A stretch of DNA of 64,000 nucleotides from Indibacter alkaliphilus LW1. GTDB lineage: Bacteria > Bacteroidota > Bacteroidia > Cytophagales > Cyclobacteriaceae. Shown here in pieces: positions 26,101 to 34,744 of the stretch. The notes beneath the pieces are model-generated. The model saw only the letters and a list, made by a program, of their open reading frames with translations. It did not search any database and was not told the origin of the DNA. The stretch spans positions 310,001-374,000 of the forward strand of contig NZ_ALWO02000052.1 of assembly GCF_000295935.2 (NCBI RefSeq), given 5' to 3'. A program made the translations under genes and the position numbers. Numbering within the stretch: position 1 is the stretch's first letter; every line of letters begins with the position of its first letter.

Positions 26101-27195
26101 ATGTATAATAAAATGAATTCTCGGATTTTCCCTCTAATTACGGCTATTCTGATGGCCGGAATTCTTCAGGGTTGCGGCCTTTTTGGTAAGAAGGGTAGCG
26201 CAAGTGAAAAAGATAATCGGAGAGGTGAAGTTACAGGTGTCCCGAAAAGGGCCAACTGGCAGCAAAACCTACCCATCGACATGGTGGCCATCAAAGCCGG
26301 GACTTTTTGGATGGGGCAAGCTGATGAGGATATAGGGTATACCCAATCTTCCTTCAACAAGCAGATAACAATTTCTGAATTTTACATGGACAAGTACGAA
26401 GTGTCCAACAATAAATACAGACAATTTTTGGAAGCTGTGAGATTAGGAGAGTATGATTATGGTACTCCTACCACTTTAAAGGAACCACCATCATTCAATC
26501 TGGATGAAGTTTTACCAGATACTACTGTTTGGTCTACGAGTTTTTCTTACCACTACGGAGATCCATTGATGGAATTCTACTTTGATCACCCTGCGTTTGA
26601 TAACTATCCTGTAGTAGGAATCAGCTGGGAACAAGCCCAGATGTATTGTGAATGGAGAACCTATCACATGCGCGCCAATGATCGCTCTGACTTTGACATG
26701 CCTGGATTCAGACTTCCATCTGAGGCTGAATGGGAATATGCAGCCAAAGGAGGTAAAGATGTTGCTAAATATCCTTGGGGAGGCCCTTACATTAAGAACA
26801 AAAGAGGCTGCCTGATGGCAAACTTTAAACCTGGTAGAGGCAATTATATAGATGATGGGTTTGCTTATACTGCACCTGTCGATGTATTTTCTCCAAATGG
26901 TTTTGGTCTTTACAACATGTCAGGTAACGTAGCTGAATGGGTTTTGGATGCATACAATCCAGTAGCCAGTGCAATTACGTGGGATCTTGACCCGGTATAT
27001 GATGACCCTAACGAAAAGAGAAAAGTTGTCAGAGGAGGATCTTGGAAGGATATTGCCCACTACCTGGAAACCAGTACAAGAACATATGAATACCAAGACA
27101 TGAAAACTGCGCATATCGGTTTCAGAACTGCGATGACTTTCATAGGTAGATCAGGATCAATGGATGTAAATAACAACAGGAGAAGAAGAAGATAA
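26101..27195 (+). CDS. gldK: Gliding motility / type IX secretion lipoprotein GldK (PorK)
   Basis: Outer-membrane-associated lipoprotein that with GldN/PorN forms the periplasmic ring of the type IX secretion system. Signal LITAILMAGILQGC has a lipobox. The body is a formylglycine-generating-enzyme-like (SUMF1) fold: MVAIKAGTFWMGQ, DKYEVSNNKYRQF, PVVGISWEQAQMYCEW, RLPSEAEWEYAAKGG, GNVAEWVLDAY, VVRGGSW and GFRTAM. ATG 26101 is given; ATG 26113 (MNSRIFPL) makes an equally good signal peptide. Confidence 0.95.
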   Translation: MYNKMNSRIFPLITAILMAGILQGCGLFGKKGSASEKDNRRGEVTGVPKRANWQQNLPIDMVAIKAGTFWMGQADEDIGYTQSSFNKQITISEFYMDKYEVSNNKYRQFLEAVRLGEYDYGTPTTLKEPPSFNLDEVLPDTTVWSTSFSYHYGDPLMEFYFDHPAFDNYPVVGISWEQAQMYCEWRTYHMRANDRSDFDMPGFRLPSEAEWEYAAKGGKDVAKYPWGGPYIKNKRGCLMANFKPGRGNYIDDGFAYTAPVDVFSPNGFGLYNMSGNVAEWVLDAYNPVASAITWDLDPVYDDPNEKRKVVRGGSWKDIAHYLETSTRTYEYQDMKTAHIGFRTAMTFIGRSGSMDVNNNRRRRR

Positions 27196-27259
27196 TTTTA
27201 AAACCACATATTAAAAAAAACACAAAAACAATCACTCAATCCCTCACATTAATATCAAA

Positions 27260-28057
27260 ATGGCAAAGAACAATTCATTCAAATACAAGTTTTACGGCGA
27301 TATTATGCCGAAAATTTACGGTATAGGTGCTTCAATCGTAATTTTAGGTGCCATGTTCAAAATTCTAGACTGGCAGGGAGCCAGCTTGATGATTGGAGTA
27401 GGACTTACCACAGAAGCTTTGATTTTTTTCCTTTCTGCATTTGAACCTAAACAAGAAGAGATTGACTGGTCTAAGGTATATCCTGAACTTGCAGGAAATG
27501 AACCTGCTCCAAAGAGACCGGCAAAAGCAGCTTCATCTGATGGGCTTACCCAGAAGTTTGATGAAATGCTTACCAACGCTAAAATTGGTCCAGAGCTATT
27601 CGATAGCCTAGGAAAAGGAATCCAAAACCTTGCATCTTCAGCTGAAAAAATGGGTAATATTTCTGATGCTGCGGTAGCTACTAGTGAATATGCTGAAAAT
27701 GTAAAATCTGCATCTAAAACCATTACCGATATCAACCAGTCTTACGGTAAAACAGCAGCAGCTCTAACAGAATTGTCCTCAGCTTCTGAGGATGCAAAAG
27801 CATATCATGGACAGGTGCTGGAAGTTACCAAAAACCTATCAGCCTTGAATAATGTGTATGAAATGGAGCTGCAGGATGCACAAAGCCATGTGAAAGCACT
27901 GAACAAATTCTACTCTAATGTTACTTCTGCCATGGAAGGACTTTCAGAAGCAGGAAAGGAAACAGAAGCATTCAAGAATGAGCTGGCAAAATTGAATCAA
28001 AATGTAAGTTCATTGAATAAAATCTATGGCGGTATGCTAACAGCCATGAAAGGTTAA
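27260..28057 (+). CDS. gldL: GldL, inner-membrane motor protein of type IX secretion
   Basis: With GldM forms the proton-driven motor that powers type IX secretion and gliding. Two N-terminal membrane helices (about 18-35 and 41-60) contain Lys34 (AMFKILDWQ) and Glu52 (LTTEALIFFLSAFEP), which correspond by pattern to the charged residues studied in Flavobacterium GldL. The rest is a long cytoplasmic helical tail with repeated ALNxxY patterns. 265 residues. Confidence 0.95.
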   Translation: MAKNNSFKYKFYGDIMPKIYGIGASIVILGAMFKILDWQGASLMIGVGLTTEALIFFLSAFEPKQEEIDWSKVYPELAGNEPAPKRPAKAASSDGLTQKFDEMLTNAKIGPELFDSLGKGIQNLASSAEKMGNISDAAVATSEYAENVKSASKTITDINQSYGKTAAALTELSSASEDAKAYHGQVLEVTKNLSALNNVYEMELQDAQSHVKALNKFYSNVTSAMEGLSEAGKETEAFKNELAKLNQNVSSLNKIYGGMLTAMKG

Positions 28058-28097
28058 GCCAATTATTTATAAATGTTTAATCTTTTAGAATTGTAAA

Positions 28098-29699
28098 ATG
28101 GCAGGAGCTAAAGAGACACCAAGACAACGGATGATTGGTATGATGTACCTGGTACTGACAGCTTTGCTGGCTTTGCAGGTAAGTAACCAAATCCTACAAA
28201 AATTTGTATTGTTGAACGATGGTCTGGAAAGAACATCCAAAAACTTTATAGAAAAAAATGAATTCACTGTTTCATCAATTGCTGGGACAGTTGAACAGCA
28301 GGGAAATAATGAAAGGGACGTGCCAAAAGTGGCCGCAGCCCGTGAAGTAAGAAAAGCTAGTGCTGAAGTCTATACCTATCTGGAAAGTCTGAAGCAGGAA
28401 CTGATCACAGAGTCCAATGCGAAGGATGATCAGGGAATGTATAAGACCTCAGCTCTAAAAAACGTAGATGTTCCTGGACAGATCTTCAATAACCAAAGAA
28501 AAGGCTTCGAAATGCAGGACAGGTTAAATGCCTATCCAGAGCAAATTACGAGTATTTTATCAGGAATTGGAATTGAGCTTCAATTTCAGGACATAGCAAA
28601 AGACGCTAAGGATATTGAGATTTTCAAAAATGATTCAGAAGCTAGAAACAAAAACTTCGTGAATCTTAATTTTGTGAAATCTCCGGTTGGTGCTGTAATG
28701 GCCCTTATTTCCCAGTATCAAAACGAAGTATTGAATATCGAAGGTGAAGCGCTTTCAGCCATTACAGGTTCAATTGGTACTTTCTACTTTAAGTCAGATG
28801 TATTTAAGGCAAGTGTGGCCGCTAATTCCAATGTAGTTGCTGCAGGTACTAAATTTGAAGGAAACTTATTCATAGCTTCTTCTTCATCATCTGCACAGCC
28901 AAAGATGACTGTGAACGGTAGAGAAGTACCAGTAGTCGATGGTTTTGGAGAGATTAGCTTTACCGTCCCACCTGCTGGACAATATGATGACAGAGGTCTT
29001 GCGAGACAAGTCTTGAAAGGTGAAATCACAGTTAATATTGCAGGGAAGGACTCTGTTCTTGCTGTAGATTATGAATACTTTGTCGCACAGCCTGTTATCA
29101 AAGTGACATCTGAAGTTGTGAACCAACTTTACGCTGATTGTGCTAACGACCTTTCTATCGATGTTCCTGCTTTAGGAAATGCTTATGCTCCTGATTTTAC
29201 CATTACTAATGGTAATATCATCAAAGGGCAAAGCCCAGGTCAGGTAACAGTGATTCCAGGTAACTCTGGAAAAGTTGTCATCGGAGTAAGCAGTGGCGGA
29301 AATAAAATCGGAAATGTGGAGTATGACATCAAGCCAGTTCCTGCTCCGACCATTAGACTTTTCGATGGCAGAGGTCAGATTGACTTGAGTGTAGCATATC
29401 CTGCACCAGGACCAGCTTCTCTGGCGGTAAGGGCGGTGCCTGAACCTACTTTCGCTAGAACTATGGCCAGAGATTCAAATTTCGAAGTTACTGGTGGAGA
29501 AGTTATTCTACTAAGGAATGAAGTTCCTAGGGAGAGGGTACAAATCTCCGGTGAGAATGTAGCAATTAGAAATTTGCTTGCTGCAGCAAGAAGTGGAGAT
29601 GCTTTGGTTGTTAGAGTTACTGAGGTAACTAGAACCAACTTTAGAGGCAACAAAATAAAAAATAACCAGCCTGAAATTATCAGGATGGCAATTAAATAA
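28098..29699 (+). CDS. gldM: GldM, periplasmic shaft of the type IX motor
   Basis: One N-terminal membrane helix (MIGMMYLVLTALLALQVS, about 11-28) inserts in the GldL ring; the remaining 500 residues form the elongated periplasmic domains that contact the GldK/GldN ring. The start MAGAKETPRQRMIGMMYLVL is the family start. Length 533 is typical. It follows gldL by 40 nt. Confidence 0.95.
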   Translation: MAGAKETPRQRMIGMMYLVLTALLALQVSNQILQKFVLLNDGLERTSKNFIEKNEFTVSSIAGTVEQQGNNERDVPKVAAAREVRKASAEVYTYLESLKQELITESNAKDDQGMYKTSALKNVDVPGQIFNNQRKGFEMQDRLNAYPEQITSILSGIGIELQFQDIAKDAKDIEIFKNDSEARNKNFVNLNFVKSPVGAVMALISQYQNEVLNIEGEALSAITGSIGTFYFKSDVFKASVAANSNVVAAGTKFEGNLFIASSSSSAQPKMTVNGREVPVVDGFGEISFTVPPAGQYDDRGLARQVLKGEITVNIAGKDSVLAVDYEYFVAQPVIKVTSEVVNQLYADCANDLSIDVPALGNAYAPDFTITNGNIIKGQSPGQVTVIPGNSGKVVIGVSSGGNKIGNVEYDIKPVPAPTIRLFDGRGQIDLSVAYPAPGPASLAVRAVPEPTFARTMARDSNFEVTGGEVILLRNEVPRERVQISGENVAIRNLLAAARSGDALVVRVTEVTRTNFRGNKIKNNQPEIIRMAIK

Positions 29700-29742
29700 A
29701 CCAAACCTCGTTGGTTATCTGAGGTTTTAAATAAAATTGGTT

Positions 29743-30555
29743 ATGAATTTCAAGGCTAAAATATTCGGAGCATTTACCCTAATGGGTTTATTTCTGGGAA
29801 TTGACGCTTTTGGTCAGGGCGCTACAAGCGTAAGTCCATCCAATAATGGAGACCGAAAGTTTCAGATGGATACAGTGTATTCTGCCCGTCCAATCCGTGA
29901 AGATGATAAATTCTATCAAATAGCTGTTTGGAGAAGAATTGATCTTAGGGAAAAATACAATGTGCCTTTGTATGGTTCAGGTGATACCAAAAACAACGGT
30001 ATTATCAATAATATTTACAAAGCTATTGTGGAGGACAATGCCTTTGAGGTATTTGCAGATGATGAATTTAAGCAGCCTTTGTCTATTGCAGAATTTCAGG
30101 ATAATTTCTGGATCTCAGCAAACGGTGATAGTATCTTTGTAAAGCAGTTGTATTACTTGGATTTCAAAGAGGATTTTCTATTTGATAAACATCACTCGCA
30201 AGTGAAATTTGATATTAAATATATCGAGATGGTAATGCCGTCCCCCACTAATGCGAATGCAGGACAAAAAACCATTGGTTTTATCAGGTATAAAGACTTT
30301 TACAATCACTTCAAGGATCATCCTGATGCGAAATGGCTGAATTTCCAAAATACCTCTAAAAATTTAACTTATGACCAAGCTTTTGATTTAAGATTGTTTA
30401 GAGCTATTGTGAGAAGGTTTACCAACTCAGATGAGGCATTGATTGCAGATAAAGTTAATCCTGACAATCCAAATGCTGAGCTCCAAGCTTTCTTAGATGC
30501 ACTTGAATTTGAATACAAATTGCTTGAGTACGAAAACGGCCTCTGGGAATGGTAG
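29743..30555 (+). CDS. gldN: GldN (PorN), periplasmic ring protein
   Basis: Partner of GldK in the outer-membrane ring. Signal peptide MNFKAKIFGAFTLMGLFLGI...FGQ; DUF-type GldN core with DDKFYQIAVWRRIDLREKYNVPLYG, GIINNIYKAIVEDNAFEVFADDEF and MVMPS..., ending LEYENGLWEW. ATG 29743 is chosen over an in-frame TTG two codons earlier. 270 residues. Followed by a strong terminator that closes the operon. Confidence 0.94.
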   Translation: MNFKAKIFGAFTLMGLFLGIDAFGQGATSVSPSNNGDRKFQMDTVYSARPIREDDKFYQIAVWRRIDLREKYNVPLYGSGDTKNNGIINNIYKAIVEDNAFEVFADDEFKQPLSIAEFQDNFWISANGDSIFVKQLYYLDFKEDFLFDKHHSQVKFDIKYIEMVMPSPTNANAGQKTIGFIRYKDFYNHFKDHPDAKWLNFQNTSKNLTYDQAFDLRLFRAIVRRFTNSDEALIADKVNPDNPNAELQAFLDALEFEYKLLEYENGLWEW

Positions 30556-30567
30556 TAAAATTAAAAG

Positions 30568-30590
30568 AGCGGGTTTTACCCGCTTTTTTT
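30568..30590 (+). terminator. Terminator after gldN
   Basis: AGCGGGT (30568-30574), loop TTT, ACCCGCT (30578-30584), then T-run. The uvrC stop codon (30576-30578) from the other strand lies inside the loop and stem. Confidence 0.85.
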
Positions 30591-32381
30591 GTTTTCTAGC
30601 CATGCCATTAGTTTTTCTGTTTTGGCTCTTCCTATTACTTCTTCAAGTTCAGCTTGACTGGCTTCTTTGATTTTTTTGATAGATTTGAAATGTTTCAATA
30701 GCTTTTCAGCCATCAACTTGCCAATCCCCTCTATTTCTGTCAGCTCTGAACCAAATGCTTTTTTACTACGGACCTGTCTGTGAAAAGTGATCGCAAATCT
30801 GTGTGCTTCATCCCTTATTCGTTGAAGAAGTCTTAGGGACTCTGATTTTTTATCTATATGTAAGGGGAATTGATCCTCTGGAAAATAGATTTCTTCCAAG
30901 CGTTTTGCAATTCCAATGATTGGTATTTTTCCATATATACCAAGGTTTTTCAAAGCTTCCACCGAGGAGGATAATTGTCCTTTGCCTCCATCTATGACAA
31001 TCAGTTTAGGCAGTGGTTTTTCTTCTTCTATCAGCCTCTTATACCGTCTCCCTACCACTTCTGTCATACTTGCGAAATCATTAGGTCCTTCCACGGTTTT
31101 GATATGATAATGTCTATACTCTTTAATTGCAGGCTTACCGTTCAGAAAACAGACCATACTGGCGACTGGATTGCTCCCCTGTATATTGGAGTTATCGAAG
31201 CATTCAATGTGATCAGGCATTTCTTTTAGAGAAAGGTCAGACTGAAGTTGCTTGAGAACTCTGAATTTTTTGTCTTTTACCTCACCAGAGGTGAGTAGTT
31301 TTTCTTGTTTATAGTATTTAGCGTTTTTGAGTGAAAGGTCTACCAGTTTTTTCTTATCACCAATTTTGGGCACATAAATATTTAACCCCTCAAACTCCTC
31401 CTCAAAGTGAATATTAACTATAATTTCAGGGGCGTCACTTTTGAATTGATCCCTCAGCCTGATGATGGCAGTAAGTAGCAATTCCGATTCTGATTCATCT
31501 AGTTTTTTCTTTAATTCAACGGTTTTGGTGATGATCACAGCGCCGTTTATGATTTTCAGGTAATTCACATAAGAGAATTTCTCATCGCTGACAATTGCAA
31601 ATACATCCAGGTCTTTAATTGATGGATTAGCAATCAGCGATTTGGCTTGGTATTTTTCAAGAAGATCTAATTTTTCCTTAAAATATTGGGCTTTTTCAAA
31701 GGCAAGGTTTTCTGCTTCAGTTTGCATTTTTTCCTTGAAAAAGTTTTTGGCAACAGCCATATTTCCTTTAAGAATATGCTTCGCCTGTTCTATGTCTTTT
31801 AAATAATCATCTTCTTTCTGTAACCCTTCACAAGGGCCAAGGCAATTCCCGATATGATATTCCAGACATACTTTATATTTCTTTTCTTTAATTTTTTCTG
31901 GGCTCAAATCCAGTCTACAGGTTCTTACTGTAAAGACTGACCTGATTAGATCCAAAACATTGTTCATGGCCTTGACTGAAGCGAAAGGCCCAAAATAGGT
32001 GCCTTTTCCGGCAACCATTCTCCTGGTTGGGTAGATTTGTGGGAAATGTTCATCGGTCAAAAGCAAATAGGGGTAAGTCTTGTCATCCCGAAGAAGTATA
32101 TTGTAGCGAGGTTGGTTTTGCTTGATCAGGTTATTTTCCAAAAGCAAGGCGTCAAATTCAGAATTGACCAAAGCGATTTCAATTTTTCGGATCTCCTTGA
32201 CCATTTTTCTTGTCTTGTGGTTCAGTCCAGTTCCTTTTACAAAATAGGAAGACACCCGCTTTTTTAAGCTTTTGGCTTTACCAACATATATCAATTCAGA
32301 TGCTTCGTTGTAATACTTATACACCCCGGGATGATCCGGCATATTGTTGTATTCTTCAACAGTATAAAATGAAGACTGCAT
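30576..32381 (-). CDS. uvrC: Excinuclease ABC subunit C
   Basis: Makes both incisions in nucleotide excision repair together with UvrA and UvrB. Domains in order: GIY-YIG nuclease (about 14-95, PGVYKYYNEASELIYVGKAKSLKKRVSSYF), a UVR-type helical region around 200-235, an RNase H-like nuclease (ECFDNSNIQGSNPVASMVCF, VIDGGKGQLSSSVEAL, FHRQVRSKKAF) and C-terminal helix-hairpin-helix repeats (LTEIEGIGKLMAEKLLKHF). 601 residues, complete. Confidence 0.96.
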   Translation of the reverse strand: MQSSFYTVEEYNNMPDHPGVYKYYNEASELIYVGKAKSLKKRVSSYFVKGTGLNHKTRKMVKEIRKIEIALVNSEFDALLLENNLIKQNQPRYNILLRDDKTYPYLLLTDEHFPQIYPTRRMVAGKGTYFGPFASVKAMNNVLDLIRSVFTVRTCRLDLSPEKIKEKKYKVCLEYHIGNCLGPCEGLQKEDDYLKDIEQAKHILKGNMAVAKNFFKEKMQTEAENLAFEKAQYFKEKLDLLEKYQAKSLIANPSIKDLDVFAIVSDEKFSYVNYLKIINGAVIITKTVELKKKLDESESELLLTAIIRLRDQFKSDAPEIIVNIHFEEEFEGLNIYVPKIGDKKKLVDLSLKNAKYYKQEKLLTSGEVKDKKFRVLKQLQSDLSLKEMPDHIECFDNSNIQGSNPVASMVCFLNGKPAIKEYRHYHIKTVEGPNDFASMTEVVGRRYKRLIEEEKPLPKLIVIDGGKGQLSSSVEALKNLGIYGKIPIIGIAKRLEEIYFPEDQFPLHIDKKSESLRLLQRIRDEAHRFAITFHRQVRSKKAFGSELTEIEGIGKLMAEKLLKHFKSIKKIKEASQAELEEVIGRAKTEKLMAWLENKKSG

Positions 32382-32402
32382 AAGACAAAAATATAAAAAA
32401 AC

Positions 32403-32421
32403 AGCCCCTGTTAAAGGGGCT
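32403..32421 (-). terminator. Terminator after penicillin-binding protein gene
   Basis: AGCCCCT / AGGGGCT with loop GTTAA. On the minus strand a T-run follows, between the PBP and uvrC genes. Confidence 0.75.
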
Positions 32422-32444
32422 ACTTGAATGCTTTATGGTTTTTA

Positions 32445-34721
32445 TTAAAAATCATCCCTCCTAGGGTCAAAATCAAAATCACTGAATCTATTGCTTTCCA
32501 TTTCATAGAGGTCACAATCTATCTCAATGCTCAATGGCCTTTCCGGTCTAGGGAAAGGACCTTTGGTGATACCAAGACTCTGATCGGCATATACTTTAGC
32601 CATATATTTTACCCAAATTGGTCTTGCGGTTTGTCCACCTTGTCCACTAATCCAGCTTCTAAAGTGAATAGCACGGTCATCTCCGCCTACCCACACTCCT
32701 GACACAAGATCTTTACTCATTCCCATATACCATCCATCAGATGCGTTTTGTGTGGTTCCTGTCTTTCCTCCCAGTTCGTTTCCTTCATCTCGTAAAGCCC
32801 AGGGAACTCCCTGACTTGTACCTCTGGATTCTTCAAAACCGCCTCTCATCATATAAAGCATCAAGTAAGCATGCTCTTCACTCATTGCCGGTCTTTTCTT
32901 AGGAGTAAACTGCTGTAGGAGATTGCCGTTTTTATCTTCAATTCGATCTATATAAAAAGGAACTATATGTTCACCTTTATTTACAAATGTTCCCATGGCT
33001 CCCACCATTTCATAGATGGACACATCACTTGTACCTAATGCCAGAGCAGGTACCTCTTCCAAATCACTTGTGATGCCTATTCTATGTGCTGTTTCAACTA
33101 CTACCCTCGGGCTAAGTTTTTTCATCATGTAAGCTGTCACCGAGTTTATGGACTGTGCCATAGCCCGCCTGATGGTCATTTTTTCGTAAGAAAACTTTCC
33201 ATCAGCGTTTTTAGGAGTCCATGACGGTTGTCCTGGAATATTGATTTCAATAGGCTGGTCAATGACCGTATAACAAGGGCTGTATCCATTCTCAATGGCT
33301 GCAGCATAGACGAAAGGTTTGAAAGTAGAACCTGGCTGTCTTCTTCCTTGCTTGACATGATCATACTTGAAATGCTTATGATTGACTCCACCTACCCAAG
33401 CTTTGATGTGTCCGGTATGAGGATCCATAGACATGAAGCCAGTCTGAAGGTGTTTTTTGTAATGTCTCAAGGAATCCATAGTGCTCATCAAGGTATCCAC
33501 TTCTCCTTTTGTCCAAGAGAACACTTTCATTTTTTTCTTTTCATTCAGTTTGATATCTATAGAGTCAGCTCCAGCACCGTACCTTCTTACCAGATTTCTG
33601 TAGGCATCAGTTCTTTTCACAGCATTTTCAAGAAAATTTGGAATTACTCTTCCAGTATTATCTATCCAAGGGTCTCTGTTCCCCATTTCATTTTCAAATT
33701 TCTTCTGTAGCTCTACCATGTGTTCGGCAACAGCTTCTTCAGCATACCTTTGCATCCTGCTGTCAATAGTTGTGAAAATTCTGAGGCCATCTCCAAACAG
33801 ATCATAAGGAGTTCCATCTGGTTTTAAATTCTCTTTTGTCCATCGAATCAAGTCAGATTTGATTATTTCCCGGAAGTAAGTCGCTATGCCTTGGTTTTGG
33901 TTCTCAACTTTGTAATCCAATTCTATTGGCATGGCTCGAAGTGAGTCTCTCTCTTCTTTGGTAATGAAATCATATTTCTCCATCTGACCCAAAACCGTAT
34001 TTCTTCTTCTGAGCGAGTTTTCAGGATTGAATACCGGGCTGTAATAAGTAGGTGCTTTGAATAAGCCAACCAGGGTAGCTGATTCCTGAACATTAAGCTC
34101 ATTCGGTGATTTATTAAAAAAAGTCTTTGAGGCCGTTTTGATGCCATAAGCATTGCTACCAAACTCTGAAGTATTGAGATACATGGTCAATATTTCATTT
34201 TTGGTATATGCTTTTTCTAGCTTGGCCGCGACTATCCACTCCTTGGTTTTGATGATTAACATTCTCAGACCCGGAACTTTGCTCAATGCTCCCTGGGATT
34301 CAAGGTTACGGGTTTTGAAAAGGTTTTTGGCTGTTTGTTGGCTAAGAGTACTTCCTCCACCGGCAGACTGTCTTAGGATCAAAGATTTGAACAAAACCCG
34401 ACCCATACTCTGGAAGTCAATCCCTGAATGGTCCTCAAAGCGAACATCCTCTGTTGCGATAAGGGCTTTAACCAAATTGGGCGATAGCTCATTATAAGTA
34501 ACAGGGCTTCTGTTTTCTCTAAAATAATTTCCCAGCAATACACCGTCCGCAGAATACAGTTCAGATGCCAGTTCGGATTGTGGGTTTTCTAAAGCCTTGA
34601 AATCTGGAAGTTCTCCAAAAAGTCCGAGGAAGTTGACACTTATACCCCAGATGAAAAGAAGGAAGCCAGTGAATCCGGCCGCAAAGCCTATCCAGATGAG
34701 CTTGATGATTTTTTTGGTCAT
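32445..34721 (-). CDS. Class A penicillin-binding protein 1A
   Basis: Bifunctional peptidoglycan synthase anchored by one N-terminal helix (about 9-32). The GT51 glycosyltransferase domain holds ALIATEDVRFEDHSGID with the catalytic Glu, and SAGGGSTLSQQTAKN. The transpeptidase has SxxK in PGSTFKPFVYAAAI, SxN in QSINSVTAYMMKK and KTG in GGKTGTTQNASDGWYMG. 758 residues. Stop in a 3-nt-spaced position before the terminator; 23 nt downstream of the PorW-like gene, so likely cotranscribed. Confidence 0.95.
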   Translation of the reverse strand: MTKKIIKLIWIGFAAGFTGFLLFIWGISVNFLGLFGELPDFKALENPQSELASELYSADGVLLGNYFRENRSPVTYNELSPNLVKALIATEDVRFEDHSGIDFQSMGRVLFKSLILRQSAGGGSTLSQQTAKNLFKTRNLESQGALSKVPGLRMLIIKTKEWIVAAKLEKAYTKNEILTMYLNTSEFGSNAYGIKTASKTFFNKSPNELNVQESATLVGLFKAPTYYSPVFNPENSLRRRNTVLGQMEKYDFITKEERDSLRAMPIELDYKVENQNQGIATYFREIIKSDLIRWTKENLKPDGTPYDLFGDGLRIFTTIDSRMQRYAEEAVAEHMVELQKKFENEMGNRDPWIDNTGRVIPNFLENAVKRTDAYRNLVRRYGAGADSIDIKLNEKKKMKVFSWTKGEVDTLMSTMDSLRHYKKHLQTGFMSMDPHTGHIKAWVGGVNHKHFKYDHVKQGRRQPGSTFKPFVYAAAIENGYSPCYTVIDQPIEINIPGQPSWTPKNADGKFSYEKMTIRRAMAQSINSVTAYMMKKLSPRVVVETAHRIGITSDLEEVPALALGTSDVSIYEMVGAMGTFVNKGEHIVPFYIDRIEDKNGNLLQQFTPKKRPAMSEEHAYLMLYMMRGGFEESRGTSQGVPWALRDEGNELGGKTGTTQNASDGWYMGMSKDLVSGVWVGGDDRAIHFRSWISGQGGQTARPIWVKYMAKVYADQSLGITKGPFPRPERPLSIEIDCDLYEMESNRFSDFDFDPRRDDF

Positions 34722-34744
34722 TATTGATGTACTGATAGAATGAT

